DNA of 64,000 nucleotides from JABGQS01 sp963674545 (lineage in GTDB: Bacteria > Bacillota > Clostridia > Christensenellales > SZUA-584), in assembly GCA_963674545.2 (NCBI GenBank), contig CAXXFB010000001.1, positions 2,914,001-2,978,000 on the forward strand. The letters run 5' to 3'. The notes beneath the pieces are model-generated. The model worked only from the letters and a program-made list of their open reading frames with translations, was not told the origin of the DNA and did no database searches. Below, one piece after another: positions 45,374 to 53,978 of the stretch. How positions within the stretch are numbered: the stretch's first letter is position 1; the number at the start of each line of letters is the position of its first letter. The position numbers and the translations under genes are program-made.

Positions 45374-46492
45374 ATGAGCAGGAAGATTAATGTCGCATTG
45401 GTTGGGTTAGGATTCGGGAAAGAATTCATACCGATCTATCAGCAGCACCTTGGCGTAGATAAAGTAGCGATATGCGCAAGAAGTGAAAACAAAGTAAAAG
45501 AAATCGGTGACCAGTTTGGCATAGAAGATGAATACAGATTCACGAATTTTGATGATATCTTAACCAGAGATGATATCGATGCTATACATATAGTAACGCC
45601 GATACTCGAGCATGCAAAGCAGACGCTTGCTTCACTCAACGCAGGGAAGCATACTGCGTGCACAGTTCCTATGGCAACATCTATAGAAGAGTGCAAAGCG
45701 ATAGTAGAAGCAAAAAACAGAATGAACAAAGTATACATGATGATGGAAACAGCCGTGTATACCCGTGAGTTCCTCTATGTGAAGAAACTCGTCGAATCGG
45801 GTGAGCTTGGACGTATACAGTTCGTAAGAGGCTCGCACCTTCAGGATATGGGGCTTGAAGGATGGCCGGAATATTGGCTTGGGTTCCCGCCAATGCACTA
45901 TGGAACGCACGCTATAGGCCCGCTCCTTACGATAACAAATTCTATGGCAGAATCCGTTGTGTGTCACGGTTCTGGTTCGATAAGCGAAGACAAGGCTGCA
46001 AAGTACGGTTCGCCGTTTGCGGTAGAGACAGCAACGTTCAAGCTAAAAGACTCGAATGTAGCAGCTGAAGCGACCCGTGCACTTTATGAAACGGTAAGAC
46101 AGTACAGGGAAAGCTTTGATGTATATGGCGACAAAAAGTCGTTCGAATGGGAACAGATCGCAGACGAAGGACACACTCAGTTCGACGGCGGCGAGGATGC
46201 AAGGCGTATAGATGTACCTGATACTGATGAACTGCTGCCAAAAGAGATCGCAGCTTTCACAAAGAGAGAGAAAATCGACGATCCGAATCATGTGTCCTTT
46301 ATACAGGGCTCCGGCCACGGCGGCTCACATCCGCATCTTGTCGACGAGTTCGTGAACGCAATACTGGAAGAGAGAGATTCGCATGTAGATGCTGTGTTCT
46401 CCGCAAACATAACAAGTGCAGGTATCTGTGCTCATGAGTCCGCTTTAAAGGGTGGCGAGCGAGTATTTATACCGGAGTACGATAAACTATAA
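45374..46492 (+). CDS. Gfo/Idh/MocA-family oxidoreductase
   Basis: A 372-residue NAD(P)-dependent dehydrogenase. Rossmann start VALVGLGFGKEFIPIY; the usual EKP motif reads TVPMATSIEEC, so the canonical lysine is missing, while HYGTHAIGP supplies the His/Asp-region counterpart. AGGAGG precedes the ATG. Probably oxidises the imported sugar before the epimerase 20 bp downstream; the altered EKP may change catalysis. Confidence 0.87.
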   Translation: MSRKINVALVGLGFGKEFIPIYQQHLGVDKVAICARSENKVKEIGDQFGIEDEYRFTNFDDILTRDDIDAIHIVTPILEHAKQTLASLNAGKHTACTVPMATSIEECKAIVEAKNRMNKVYMMMETAVYTREFLYVKKLVESGELGRIQFVRGSHLQDMGLEGWPEYWLGFPPMHYGTHAIGPLLTITNSMAESVVCHGSGSISEDKAAKYGSPFAVETATFKLKDSNVAAEATRALYETVRQYRESFDVYGDKKSFEWEQIADEGHTQFDGGEDARRIDVPDTDELLPKEIAAFTKREKIDDPNHVSFIQGSGHGGSHPHLVDEFVNAILEERDSHVDAVFSANITSAGICAHESALKGGERVFIPEYDKL

Positions 46493-46512
46493 ACAGGATT
46501 GGTGAAAATCAG

Positions 46513-47358
46513 ATGAACATTGGTGTAAATACATGGGTCTTTGTGTCGCCGTTCGACAACAGTACATACGACCTTATCCCCAAAATAAAAAAGATGGGTT
46601 TTGACACGATAGAGATAGCGGTAGATAACGTAGACTTGATAGACCCAAAGCTGCTTAAAAAGCATCTGAAAGACAACGATATCTCAGCGATATTTTGCGG
46701 TGCTTTCGGGCAGACAAGAGACATCTCGAACGAATACGAGAATATCAGGAAGATAGGCAAGAAATATATCACCGACTGTGTGAAGCTGGCGGAAGCTACC
46801 GACTGCAGCCTGTTCTCCGGGCCGGTGTATTCAGCGGTAGGCAAAACAGTAAGGCTGTCCGAAGCCCAGAAAAAGCAGGAGTGGGAATGGTGCGTAAACA
46901 ACCTTAAGGAAATAAGCACTGTTGCGTCCGACTCAGGAGTGACGATAGGCATAGAGCCTCTCAATAGGTTCGAGTCAAGCATGATTAACCTTGCGGACCA
47001 GGCAGCGGCGCTTATAGACGATGTAGGAAGCGATGTCTATAAAGTACATATAGACATGTTCCACAGCAACATCGAAGAAAAGAGCATACCGGACGCTATC
47101 AGAAGGCTGGGAAGCAAGCTCGGGCATCTGCATACCTGTGAAAACGACAGGGGAGCACCCGGCTCAGGTCATCAGGACTGGAAGGGCGTTAGAGACGCCC
47201 TTAAAGAGATAAACTACGACGGAGCAGCCGTTATAGAGTCTTTCGTTCCGGGAGTTGTAGAGATAGCGAAAGCTGCTGCGATATGGAGGCCTCTTGCAGA
47301 AAGCCAGGAACAGCTGGCGCAGGATGGGCTCAAGTTCTTAAGAGAGCTTTTCGCATAG
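46513..47358 (+). CDS. Sugar phosphate isomerase/epimerase (tagatose 3-epimerase-like TIM barrel)
   Basis: A 281-residue xylose-isomerase-like TIM barrel of the D-tagatose/D-psicose 3-epimerase group. Metal and catalytic residues are visible: Glu in GIEPLNRFE, Asp and His in HIDMFHSNIEE, His and Asp in SGHQDW, and Glu in VIESF. Such enzymes epimerise ketoses at C3. Sits between a dehydrogenase and an isomerase-like gene. Confidence 0.9.
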   Translation: MNIGVNTWVFVSPFDNSTYDLIPKIKKMGFDTIEIAVDNVDLIDPKLLKKHLKDNDISAIFCGAFGQTRDISNEYENIRKIGKKYITDCVKLAEATDCSLFSGPVYSAVGKTVRLSEAQKKQEWEWCVNNLKEISTVASDSGVTIGIEPLNRFESSMINLADQAAALIDDVGSDVYKVHIDMFHSNIEEKSIPDAIRRLGSKLGHLHTCENDRGAPGSGHQDWKGVRDALKEINYDGAAVIESFVPGVVEIAKAAAIWRPLAESQEQLAQDGLKFLRELFA

Positions 47359-47386
47359 AGAAAAGCGGATGTCAGGAGAAATAAAG

Positions 47387-48865
47387 ATGGTGAATATACC
47401 TGAAACTAAAATAGGGATCGTTGCAGTCAGCAGAGACTGTTTCGTGATAGACTTAAGCGAGAAAAGAAGACAGGCAGTTGTAAAAGCCTGCACCGCAGCT
47501 GGAGTCGAAATAGAAGAGATATCTGTTACAGTGGAGAGCGAGAATGACGTTGCGCTTGCGCTTAGTGAAGCAGCAGCGAAAGGCGTAAACGGGCTCGTCA
47601 TATATCTTGGCAACTTCGGCCCGGAGATACCTGAAACTATGATGGCGCAGAAGTTTGACGGCCCTGTTATGTTCGTAGCGGCGGCGGAAGAGAGCGGCGA
47701 CAACCTTTTCGATGGTCGTGGAGACGCTTACTGCGGTCTGTTGAATGCTTCATACAATCTCGGCATCCGCAGTCAAAAGACATATATCCCCGAGTCGCCT
47801 GTAGGCACTTCGGATGAGCTGGCTGCAGAGATAGCAAAATTCACGGATATCACGAGGGTGCTTCTGGGGCTAAAACAGCTAAAGATTTTCTCTTTTGGGC
47901 CAAGGCCGTACGACTTTGTTGCGTGCAACGCACCGATAAAACCGCTGTACGACCTCGATGTAGAGATAATGGAAAACTCCGAGCTGGACCTTTTTGCAGC
48001 CTACAACGAGCATGATGGCGATGAAAGAATAGCGCAGGTCGCAGCAGATATGGAGCAGGAGCTCGGCGAAGGTAATATGCACCCCGGCGTTCTGAATAAG
48101 CTGGCGCAGTATGAACTGACGCTTATGGACTGGTATGAAAACAACCTTGGTCTAAGCAGCTTTGCTGTTTTTGCAAACAAGTGCTGGCCGGCGTTCCAGA
48201 CGCAGTTCGGCTTTGTTCCGTGTTATGTCAACTCAAGACTGGCTGCACGGGGCATACCCGTTGCCTGCGAGGCAGACATATACGGCGCACTTAGCGAATA
48301 TATGGTAACGTGTGCAACGCAGATGCCTCCGGCGTTTCTGGATATAAACAACACCGTTCCAAAAGACATGTACGAAGCTAACAAAGTCGCTGCAAAAGGC
48401 TACAAGCTTTCTGATTTGTTTATGGGTTTCCACTGCGGCAATACGTCAAGCTGCTATCTTAAGAAGCCAAAGCTCAAACACCAGCTTATAATGCACAGAC
48501 TGCTAGAGCCGGATTCGGAACCGGATATAACAAGAGGTACACTCGACGGCGCTCTTGTCTCAGGAGACATTACACTGTTCAGGCTTCAGAGCACAGCAGA
48601 CTGCAGGTTGAAAAGCTATATAGCACAGGGTGAAGTGCTGAACATAGACCCGAAGTCTTTCGGCGGTATAGGCATAATAGCAGTAAACGAAATGGGAAGG
48701 TTCTACAGGCATGTGCTTATAGAAAAAGGCTTCCCGCATCACGCTTCGATGGCATATAAACACACAGGAAGCGTTCTGTTTGAAGTCATGAAGATGCTGG
48801 GAATAAAAGATATAGGAACGAATCTGCCCGCAGGGACTCTGTACAAATCAGAGAACCCGTTCTGA
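47387..48865 (+). CDS. L-fucose/L-arabinose isomerase-like protein
   Basis: A 492-residue FucI-like protein, paralogue of the one at 15895. Features: Rossmann-like N-terminal domain, CEADIYGALSEY (metal-site Asp region) and GFPHHASMAYKHTG at the C terminus. The ATG at 47387 follows AGGAG; an in-frame ATG at 47369 is possible. The stop lies inside a 10-bp inverted repeat (48843-48870). Ends the third sugar operon. Confidence 0.83.
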   Translation: MVNIPETKIGIVAVSRDCFVIDLSEKRRQAVVKACTAAGVEIEEISVTVESENDVALALSEAAAKGVNGLVIYLGNFGPEIPETMMAQKFDGPVMFVAAAEESGDNLFDGRGDAYCGLLNASYNLGIRSQKTYIPESPVGTSDELAAEIAKFTDITRVLLGLKQLKIFSFGPRPYDFVACNAPIKPLYDLDVEIMENSELDLFAAYNEHDGDERIAQVAADMEQELGEGNMHPGVLNKLAQYELTLMDWYENNLGLSSFAVFANKCWPAFQTQFGFVPCYVNSRLAARGIPVACEADIYGALSEYMVTCATQMPPAFLDINNTVPKDMYEANKVAAKGYKLSDLFMGFHCGNTSSCYLKKPKLKHQLIMHRLLEPDSEPDITRGTLDGALVSGDITLFRLQSTADCRLKSYIAQGEVLNIDPKSFGGIGIIAVNEMGRFYRHVLIEKGFPHHASMAYKHTGSVLFEVMKMLGIKDIGTNLPAGTLYKSENPF

Positions 48866-48906
48866 TTTGTGATAATATGCACCTATAAATAAAGTTGATA
48901 AATTTG

Positions 48907-49019
48907 ATGGAACGGCGCAGCGTCGAGACTGGTTTTTCTCTCCTCCCTTGCAAGAAATGAGAGTTTTCCAAGACGCCTCCTACGAAATAAAAACAATGCA
49001 GCAAAGAAAGCTGTTCCAT
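48907..49019 (+). ncRNA. Possible structured RNA of unknown class
   Basis: Nested complementary segments: ATGGAAC (48907-48913) with GTTCCAT (49013-49019), GCGTC (48920-48924) with GACGC (48972-48976), TGG with CCA, and CTCTC (48938-48942) with GAGAG (48959-48963). It lies between an isomerase gene and a terminator at 49031. I do not recognise the class. The gap 48866-49502 holds only this, two terminators, a promoter and the riboswitch. Confidence 0.35.
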
Positions 49020-49030
49020 AAGATTTACAA

Positions 49031-49069
49031 AAGCCGGAGGTATGTTAATTTCTCCGGCTTATATTTTTT
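49031..49069 (+). terminator. Intrinsic terminator
   Basis: AAGCCGGAG and CTCCGGCTT, 9-bp stem with a 12-base loop, followed by ATATTTTTTT. Ends the third sugar operon or the RNA just upstream. Confidence 0.85.
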
Positions 49070-49154
49070 TGCGAAGTTATCGAAAGCGAATCACAGCAGC
49101 AATATACCAACCAAAAAGCGATAAATACAATAAATCATAAAATAATACAAGACA

Positions 49155-49183
49155 TTGACTGGCAGTATTTATTATGATATATT
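49155..49183 (+). promoter_or_regulatory. Promoter of the cobalamin operon
   Basis: TTGACT (49155-49160), 17-bp spacer, TATATT (49178-49183) with an extended -10 TG at 49175-49176. The start would be near 49190, ten bases before the riboswitch. Confidence 0.7.
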
Positions 49184-49199
49184 TCAGTAAATGAATAGC

Positions 49200-49382
49200 T
49201 TGTGTATTTGCACAAATTGTGCTGGCATCAAAAAGATGCCAAGGGAACACGGATGAGATTTCCGGACTATCCCAGTAACCGTGAAGCGGACGAAACGGCA
49301 AGAGCCACTGTTGAAAAACGGGAAGGCGCCAGAGTAGGGTGAAGCTAAGTCGGGAGACCTGCCTACACAGTAACTCCTGGGG
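49200..49382 (+). promoter_or_regulatory. Cobalamin (AdoCbl) riboswitch
   Basis: Conserved landmarks of the B12 aptamer occur in order: AAGGGAACACGG, TCCCAGTAACCGTGAAGCGG-like segment, GCCACTG (49304-49310), GGGAAGGCGCC and the B12 box AAGTCGGGAGACCTGCC (49347-49363). P1 is formed by TGTGTA (49201-49206) and TACACA (49364-49369). A terminator follows at 49414, so high cobalamin should switch off the import and assembly genes downstream. Confidence 0.95.
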
Positions 49383-49413
49383 TTGGGAAAGTCAAAAATC
49401 AGTCTAAATTTCC

Positions 49414-49451
49414 AAAGGCTGCTCCTCAATCTTGGGGGAGCAGCCTTTTTT
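49414..49451 (+). terminator. Riboswitch-controlled terminator
   Basis: AAAGGCTGCTCC pairs with GGAGCAGCCTTT (loop about 11 bases), followed by further T residues. It lies between the aptamer and btuF, as expected for an expression platform. Confidence 0.9.
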
Positions 49452-49502
49452 GTGCGCTCCTTTCAGACTATTCATATACAACAAAAGGAAAGAGGTAAAT
49501 GT

Positions 49503-50540
49503 ATGAAAAGAGCAAGAATTATTGCAATGCTGCTGGCGCTGCTGCTAATAGCAGGGCTTGCAGGGTGTGCGCAGGATACTGCGGACACACAGGACACGGG
49601 CGATGCGCAAGACACAGCGCCCGGCGATGAACAGACACAGCAAGACGATCAGGATGTACAGGAAGATCAGCAGGAAGACGATCAGGAAACTTCAACCGCT
49701 ATAACAGTAACAGACATGACCGGCAGCGAAATTACGCTGGATGCACCGGCGCAAAAGGTCGTAGCGCTAACTCCTTCCGACTGCGAGATACTCTTCGCTA
49801 TAGGCGCAGGGAACACACTCGTAGGCCGCGGAGAATACTGTGACTATCCGGCAGAGGTTCTTGACATCCCTGCGGTTCAGTCAGGTGCAGACACCAACAT
49901 AGAACAGATAATGTCTCTGGAGCCGCAGGTTGTAATAATGAGCACTATGGCACAGACAGAGGAGCAGATAGCTTCGCTCGAAGCCGCAGGTATCAAGACA
50001 GTAGTGAGCGATGCTCATGACATCGAAGGCGTATACACAGCAATAGAGCTCATCGGTGCAGTTACAGGCAAGAACGATGAAGCAGCTACGGTGATTGAAG
50101 GCATGAAGATTGCTTTTGCGGACATAGCATCAAAAGTTACCGGTACCGGAGAAGAAACGGTCTATTTCGAAGTTTCGCCTCTCGAATACGGTCTCTGGAC
50201 GGCAGGATCAGGAACGTTCATGGACGAACTTGCATCAATGGTCGGGCTGACCAATGCTTTTGCGGATGTCGAAGGCTGGGGCGAGATTTCCCAGGAACAG
50301 ATCATAGAGCGTGATCCGGATTATATCGTGACAATAACGATGTACTTCGGAGAAGGCCCGACGCCCGAAGAAGAGATAGCAGGGCGTGACGGCTGGCAGG
50401 ATATGAAAGCAATACAAAACGGTGCAATCTTGAATGCGGATACGAACGAGATCTCAAGGCCGGGTCCGCGTCTGGCAGAGGCGATACAACAGCTTTATGA
50501 GTTCGTTTACGAGAACGATGCGCTGGATTCCGCTGCATAA
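49503..50540 (+). CDS. btuF: Corrinoid ABC transporter substrate-binding lipoprotein (BtuF-like)
   Basis: A 345-residue type 3 (BtuF/FepB-like) binding protein. Signal peptide with lipobox GLAGC (Cys about 21), a Gln/Asp-rich linker to about residue 62, then the domain from ITVTDMTGSEITLDAP with the GAGNTLVGRGEYCDYP region. The ATG at 49503 follows AGGAAAGAGG; the longer open frame from 49383 runs through the terminator. Riboswitch control and the cob genes identify corrinoids as ligand. Confidence 0.9.
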   Translation: MKRARIIAMLLALLLIAGLAGCAQDTADTQDTGDAQDTAPGDEQTQQDDQDVQEDQQEDDQETSTAITVTDMTGSEITLDAPAQKVVALTPSDCEILFAIGAGNTLVGRGEYCDYPAEVLDIPAVQSGADTNIEQIMSLEPQVVIMSTMAQTEEQIASLEAAGIKTVVSDAHDIEGVYTAIELIGAVTGKNDEAATVIEGMKIAFADIASKVTGTGEETVYFEVSPLEYGLWTAGSGTFMDELASMVGLTNAFADVEGWGEISQEQIIERDPDYIVTITMYFGEGPTPEEEIAGRDGWQDMKAIQNGAILNADTNEISRPGPRLAEAIQQLYEFVYENDALDSAA

Positions 50541-50555
50541 AGAACTGACATCTGT

Positions 50556-50575
50556 GGGGGCGCAAAGACGCCTCC
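50556..50575 (+). other. Stem-loop between btuF and btuC
   Basis: GGGGGCG (50556-50562) pairs with CGCCTCC (50569-50575), one G-U pair, followed by CTAATTTCTTT. A weak terminator or 3' stabiliser after the binding-protein gene. Confidence 0.55.
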
Positions 50576-50612
50576 CTAATTTCTTTAAGCGAAATTATAT
50601 AAAGGCAACTAT

Positions 50613-51641
50613 ATGAGTGAAATTAAAAAAAGGTCAGAAGGTTTTAGGATCTTCGAATACAGTATGTTCGGTGTCGTTACAATAGCAACGATAATTCTTT
50701 GCGTCTGCGTAGGCAGCGTAAATATTCCTGTAAAAGATACACTTACAGCGATATGGAATGCGATTACCGGTCAACCGGTGTCTCAGTCGATAATCGTTTT
50801 TGTACGTCTGCCACGTGTTCTGTGCGTTGCTCTTGTAGGCGCTGCGCTGTCAATATGCGGCGGCGCTATGCAGGGCCTGCTGCGCAACCCGCTTGCAGAC
50901 GGCTCAACACTTGGCGTCTCATCAGGCGCTTCACTCGGTGCAGTTATAGCTATAGCTTTTGGAGTGACAATACCCGGCATCAGCTTTGCCGGAACTATGG
51001 TGATGGCGATGCTTTTTGCTTTTCTGTCTTTGCTTTTGATACTCTCACTCGCATATAAGCTCGACTATTCACTCTCTACGAATACCATAATACTGATCGG
51101 GGTTATATTCACCATGTTCGCCCACAGCATAATCAGTCTTATAATCACCTTTGCAAGCGACAAAGTTAAGCATATAATGTTCTGGACTATGGGCTCTCTT
51201 GAAGGCAGCAGCTATACTAATGCACTCGTACTGCTAGTCGCATTGGTTCTGTTCGGCGGCCTGATACTGCGCTATTCACGTGAACTCAATGCCTTTGCTA
51301 TAGGTGAAGACAACGCACGTCACGTCGGAGTAAACGTAAAAAGAGTTAAACTGGTCGTAATGATAACAGCGTCTGCGCTCATAGGCGTTTGTGTCTCCAT
51401 AGGCGGAACGATAGGCTTTGTGGGCCTCGTGATGCCGCACATGACAAGGATGATAGTTGGCCCGAATCATAGAAGACTGCTTCCGTCTGTACTTTTTTCG
51501 GGCGCAACGTTCCTGATGCTGGCAGATCTTATCGGACGTGTGATACTGCGCCCGCTGGAGCTTCCAATAGGCGTAGTCACTTCACTTATCGGTGCAGTGG
51601 TCTTTGTCTACATATTCTATAAAAGAAGAAAGGTCAAATAA
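50613..51641 (+). CDS. btuC: Corrinoid ABC transporter permease, FecCD/BtuC family
   Basis: A 342-residue inner-membrane permease with about ten membrane helices; FecCD markers are VRLPRVL, GAALSICGGAMQGLLRNPLADGSTLGVSSGA and GFVGLVMPH. Transports corrinoid delivered by BtuF. Followed 3 bp later by its ATPase. No convincing ribosome binding site beyond AAGGCAACT. Confidence 0.92.
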   Translation: MSEIKKRSEGFRIFEYSMFGVVTIATIILCVCVGSVNIPVKDTLTAIWNAITGQPVSQSIIVFVRLPRVLCVALVGAALSICGGAMQGLLRNPLADGSTLGVSSGASLGAVIAIAFGVTIPGISFAGTMVMAMLFAFLSLLLILSLAYKLDYSLSTNTIILIGVIFTMFAHSIISLIITFASDKVKHIMFWTMGSLEGSSYTNALVLLVALVLFGGLILRYSRELNAFAIGEDNARHVGVNVKRVKLVVMITASALIGVCVSIGGTIGFVGLVMPHMTRMIVGPNHRRLLPSVLFSGATFLMLADLIGRVILRPLELPIGVVTSLIGAVVFVYIFYKRRKVK

Positions 51642-51644
51642 GCT

Positions 51645-52400
51645 ATGCTGGATGTAAAAGACGTTACAGTCCGGTTTGGCAGCCTGACTATAATAGATTC
51701 GATAAGCTTTTCACTTAAAGAAAAACAGTGGCTCATGGTAGTCGGGCCTAACGGCGCCGGCAAATCCACAATAGTAAATGCCATTTCCCAGGGTGTGCCA
51801 TACACCGGCAAAGTTCTCTTCGAGGGCGAGGACGTTGCGCATTGCAGGCCTATGAAAATAGCAAGAAATATCGGCGTATTAACACAGAGCCACAACGTCG
51901 GCTACTCTTTTTCAGTCGAGGAAGTAGTAAGGCTGGGGCGATACTCATATTCTGAAGGGTTGTTTTCAGCTCCGAGTGACGAGGATGACGAGTTCATAGC
52001 GCATGCGCTTGAACTCACAGGCATGAAGCCTTTCCGAAAACATTCGGTGCTGACGCTTTCGGGCGGAGAACTGCAGAGGACTTTCCTTGCCCAGATATTC
52101 GCACAGTCGCCAAAGCTTTTAATACTTGACGAGCCGACCAATCATCTTGATCTTGTTTATCAAAAACAGGTCTTCGGGCTGATACATGAATGGACGAAAA
52201 AAACAGGATGCGCCGTAATGTCAGTTGTGCACGACTTAAGCCTTGCCCGCGCATACGGCACAGATGCGCTGCTGCTTAACAAAGGCAAAATAATTTCTTC
52301 CGGGGCTATAGAGAAGGTTCTGACCCGGGAGAATCTAAAGTCCGTATATTCAATGGACGTATATGAATGGATGCAGCAAATGCTATCACAATGGCAATAA
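51645..52400 (+). CDS. btuD: Corrinoid ABC transporter ATP-binding protein, BtuD family
   Basis: A 251-residue ATPase: Walker A GPNGAGKST near residue 36, signature LSGGELQR, Walker B LLILDEPTNHLD and the switch His in SVVHDLS. Completes BtuFCD. Very close to the permease gene. Confidence 0.93.
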   Translation: MLDVKDVTVRFGSLTIIDSISFSLKEKQWLMVVGPNGAGKSTIVNAISQGVPYTGKVLFEGEDVAHCRPMKIARNIGVLTQSHNVGYSFSVEEVVRLGRYSYSEGLFSAPSDEDDEFIAHALELTGMKPFRKHSVLTLSGGELQRTFLAQIFAQSPKLLILDEPTNHLDLVYQKQVFGLIHEWTKKTGCAVMSVVHDLSLARAYGTDALLLNKGKIISSGAIEKVLTRENLKSVYSMDVYEWMQQMLSQWQ

Positions 52401-52417
52401 AATTTTTGGAGGAACGA

Positions 52418-53455
52418 ATGGATTTTAATGAACTCAACAATTCAATACCGGGGCCGAATAGCGAAGCGGCAGACAAAGCCCAGATGCGCTGGAACAACAT
52501 TGCAAAGCCTATTGGCAGCCTTGGACGGCTGGAAGATATGATAATAAGGATAGCGGCGCTTACGGGCGATGCCGATATTAACATAGACAAGCGTGCTGTA
52601 TTGGTGCTCAGTGCAGATAACGGCGTTCTTGCCCAGGGCGTAGCTCAGACTCCGGGAGAGATAACTGCAGTAATGACAGGCTTCATATCGCGTGGGCGCT
52701 CCGCAGTGGGCTGCATGGCGAAAGCTGTCGGTGCAGACGTGATAACAGTAGACATGGGCATGTTCACTCGTATAGAAGAAGACGGACTTATAGACAGGCG
52801 AATTGCCGATGGCACAAATGATATGAGCCAGGGGCCTGCTATGACAAAGCAGCAGGCAATTCAGGCTATTCAGACAGGAATAGACCTTGTACGGGACTGC
52901 AAAGAGGCCGGATACAGCCTGATAGCTACTGGAGAGATGGGCATAGGTAATACCACAACTTCAAGCGCAGTTGCTTCAGTACTGCTCGGATGCCCGGTGG
53001 ATGTGATGACCGGCAGGGGGGCAGGACTTTCGGACGAAGGGCTTTCCAAGAAAAAAGCAGCTATAGAGCGCGCTATAGAAGTGAACAAGCCGGATGCAGA
53101 CGATGCGCTCGACGTTTTAAGCAAGCTCGGCGGCTTCGATATAGCAGGGCTGTGCGGAGTGTTCATCGGTGGCGCGCTATATCGTATTCCTGTTATAATA
53201 GACGGTATAATAAGTTCAGTGAGCGCACTCTGCGCTCTTCGGCTTTGCCCTGCGGTACAGTATGCTCTGATACCAAGCCACAAATCAGCTGAGCCTGCTT
53301 CGGTAGCTGTGCTTGATGCGCTCGGTCAGCAGGCGCTTATAGATGCAAACATGAGGCTGGGAGAAGGCACGGGCGCAGTTGCAGTCATGCCTCTGCTGGA
53401 CATGGCGCTCAAAGTATACAACGATCTTATGACGTTTGCAGATATAGGGATGTGA
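52418..53455 (+). CDS. cobT: Nicotinate-nucleotide--dimethylbenzimidazole phosphoribosyltransferase
   Basis: A 345-residue enzyme making alpha-ribazole phosphate, the activated lower ligand of cobalamin. Markers: ADNGVLAQGVAQTP, GEMGIGNTTTSSA, GRGAGLSDEGLSKK with the catalytic Glu region. The ATG at 52418 follows GGAGG; the open frame from 52367 overlaps btuD and is not the start. Confidence 0.95.
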   Translation: MDFNELNNSIPGPNSEAADKAQMRWNNIAKPIGSLGRLEDMIIRIAALTGDADINIDKRAVLVLSADNGVLAQGVAQTPGEITAVMTGFISRGRSAVGCMAKAVGADVITVDMGMFTRIEEDGLIDRRIADGTNDMSQGPAMTKQQAIQAIQTGIDLVRDCKEAGYSLIATGEMGIGNTTTSSAVASVLLGCPVDVMTGRGAGLSDEGLSKKKAAIERAIEVNKPDADDALDVLSKLGGFDIAGLCGVFIGGALYRIPVIIDGIISSVSALCALRLCPAVQYALIPSHKSAEPASVAVLDALGQQALIDANMRLGEGTGAVAVMPLLDMALKVYNDLMTFADIGM

Positions 53456-53456
53456 C

Positions 53457-53978
53457 ATGAAAACACTGGTCATCGGCGGAGCAGCGTCCGGGAAAAGCGA
53501 ATATGCCGAAAGCCTTGCAGCAGGTTGTCCGGGCACAAAGTATTATATAGCAACGCTGATACCTTGTGATGTTGAAAGCCGTATGCGCATTGAGCGTCAC
53601 AGCACGATGCGGTGCAGCAAAGGCTTTGAAACAATAGAAAGATATACCGGGCTGTCAGAGCTTGTTGTTCCTAAGAGAGGAACGGTGCTGCTCGAATGCT
53701 TTGGCAATCTAGTCGCTAACGAGATGTTTTCAGACGGCGGCGCGAAACAAAAAAGTATATCGGAGATAAAAGCAGGCATATATTCGCTTGAGAAACAGTG
53801 TGAAAACCTTATAATAGTAACAAACGATGTGTTTTCGGACGGCGCAGACTACAGCGGCGGTTCAAAGGAATATATGGATGTGCTTGCGGCTGTGAACGCT
53901 GCTGCCGCACAAAGCGTTGATAACGTTATCGAAGTGGTCTGTGGTATTCCCGTAGCCATAAAAGGAGAAGTTATATGA
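53457..53978 (+). CDS. cobU: CobU-like adenosylcobinamide kinase/guanylyltransferase, atypical C terminus
   Basis: A 173-residue P-loop protein of the CobU family (cobinamide kinase and GMP transfer). P-loop GGAASGKS, then IPCDVESRMRIERHSTMR with the expected guanylylated His, and LLECFGNLVANEMF. The usual NEVG motif reads NDVFSDGADY, so that segment is altered. Its stop overlaps the cobS start by 4 bp. A second short CobU-like gene lies after cobS and has exactly the missing motif. Confidence 0.85.
   Translation: MKTLVIGGAASGKSEYAESLAAGCPGTKYYIATLIPCDVESRMRIERHSTMRCSKGFETIERYTGLSELVVPKRGTVLLECFGNLVANEMFSDGGAKQKSISEIKAGIYSLEKQCENLIIVTNDVFSDGADYSGGSKEYMDVLAAVNAAAAQSVDNVIEVVCGIPVAIKGEVI

Noticed and set aside
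49383..49502. Upstream extension of btuF
   Set aside because: It runs through the riboswitch terminator; the ATG at 49503 has a good site and starts a standard signal peptide.
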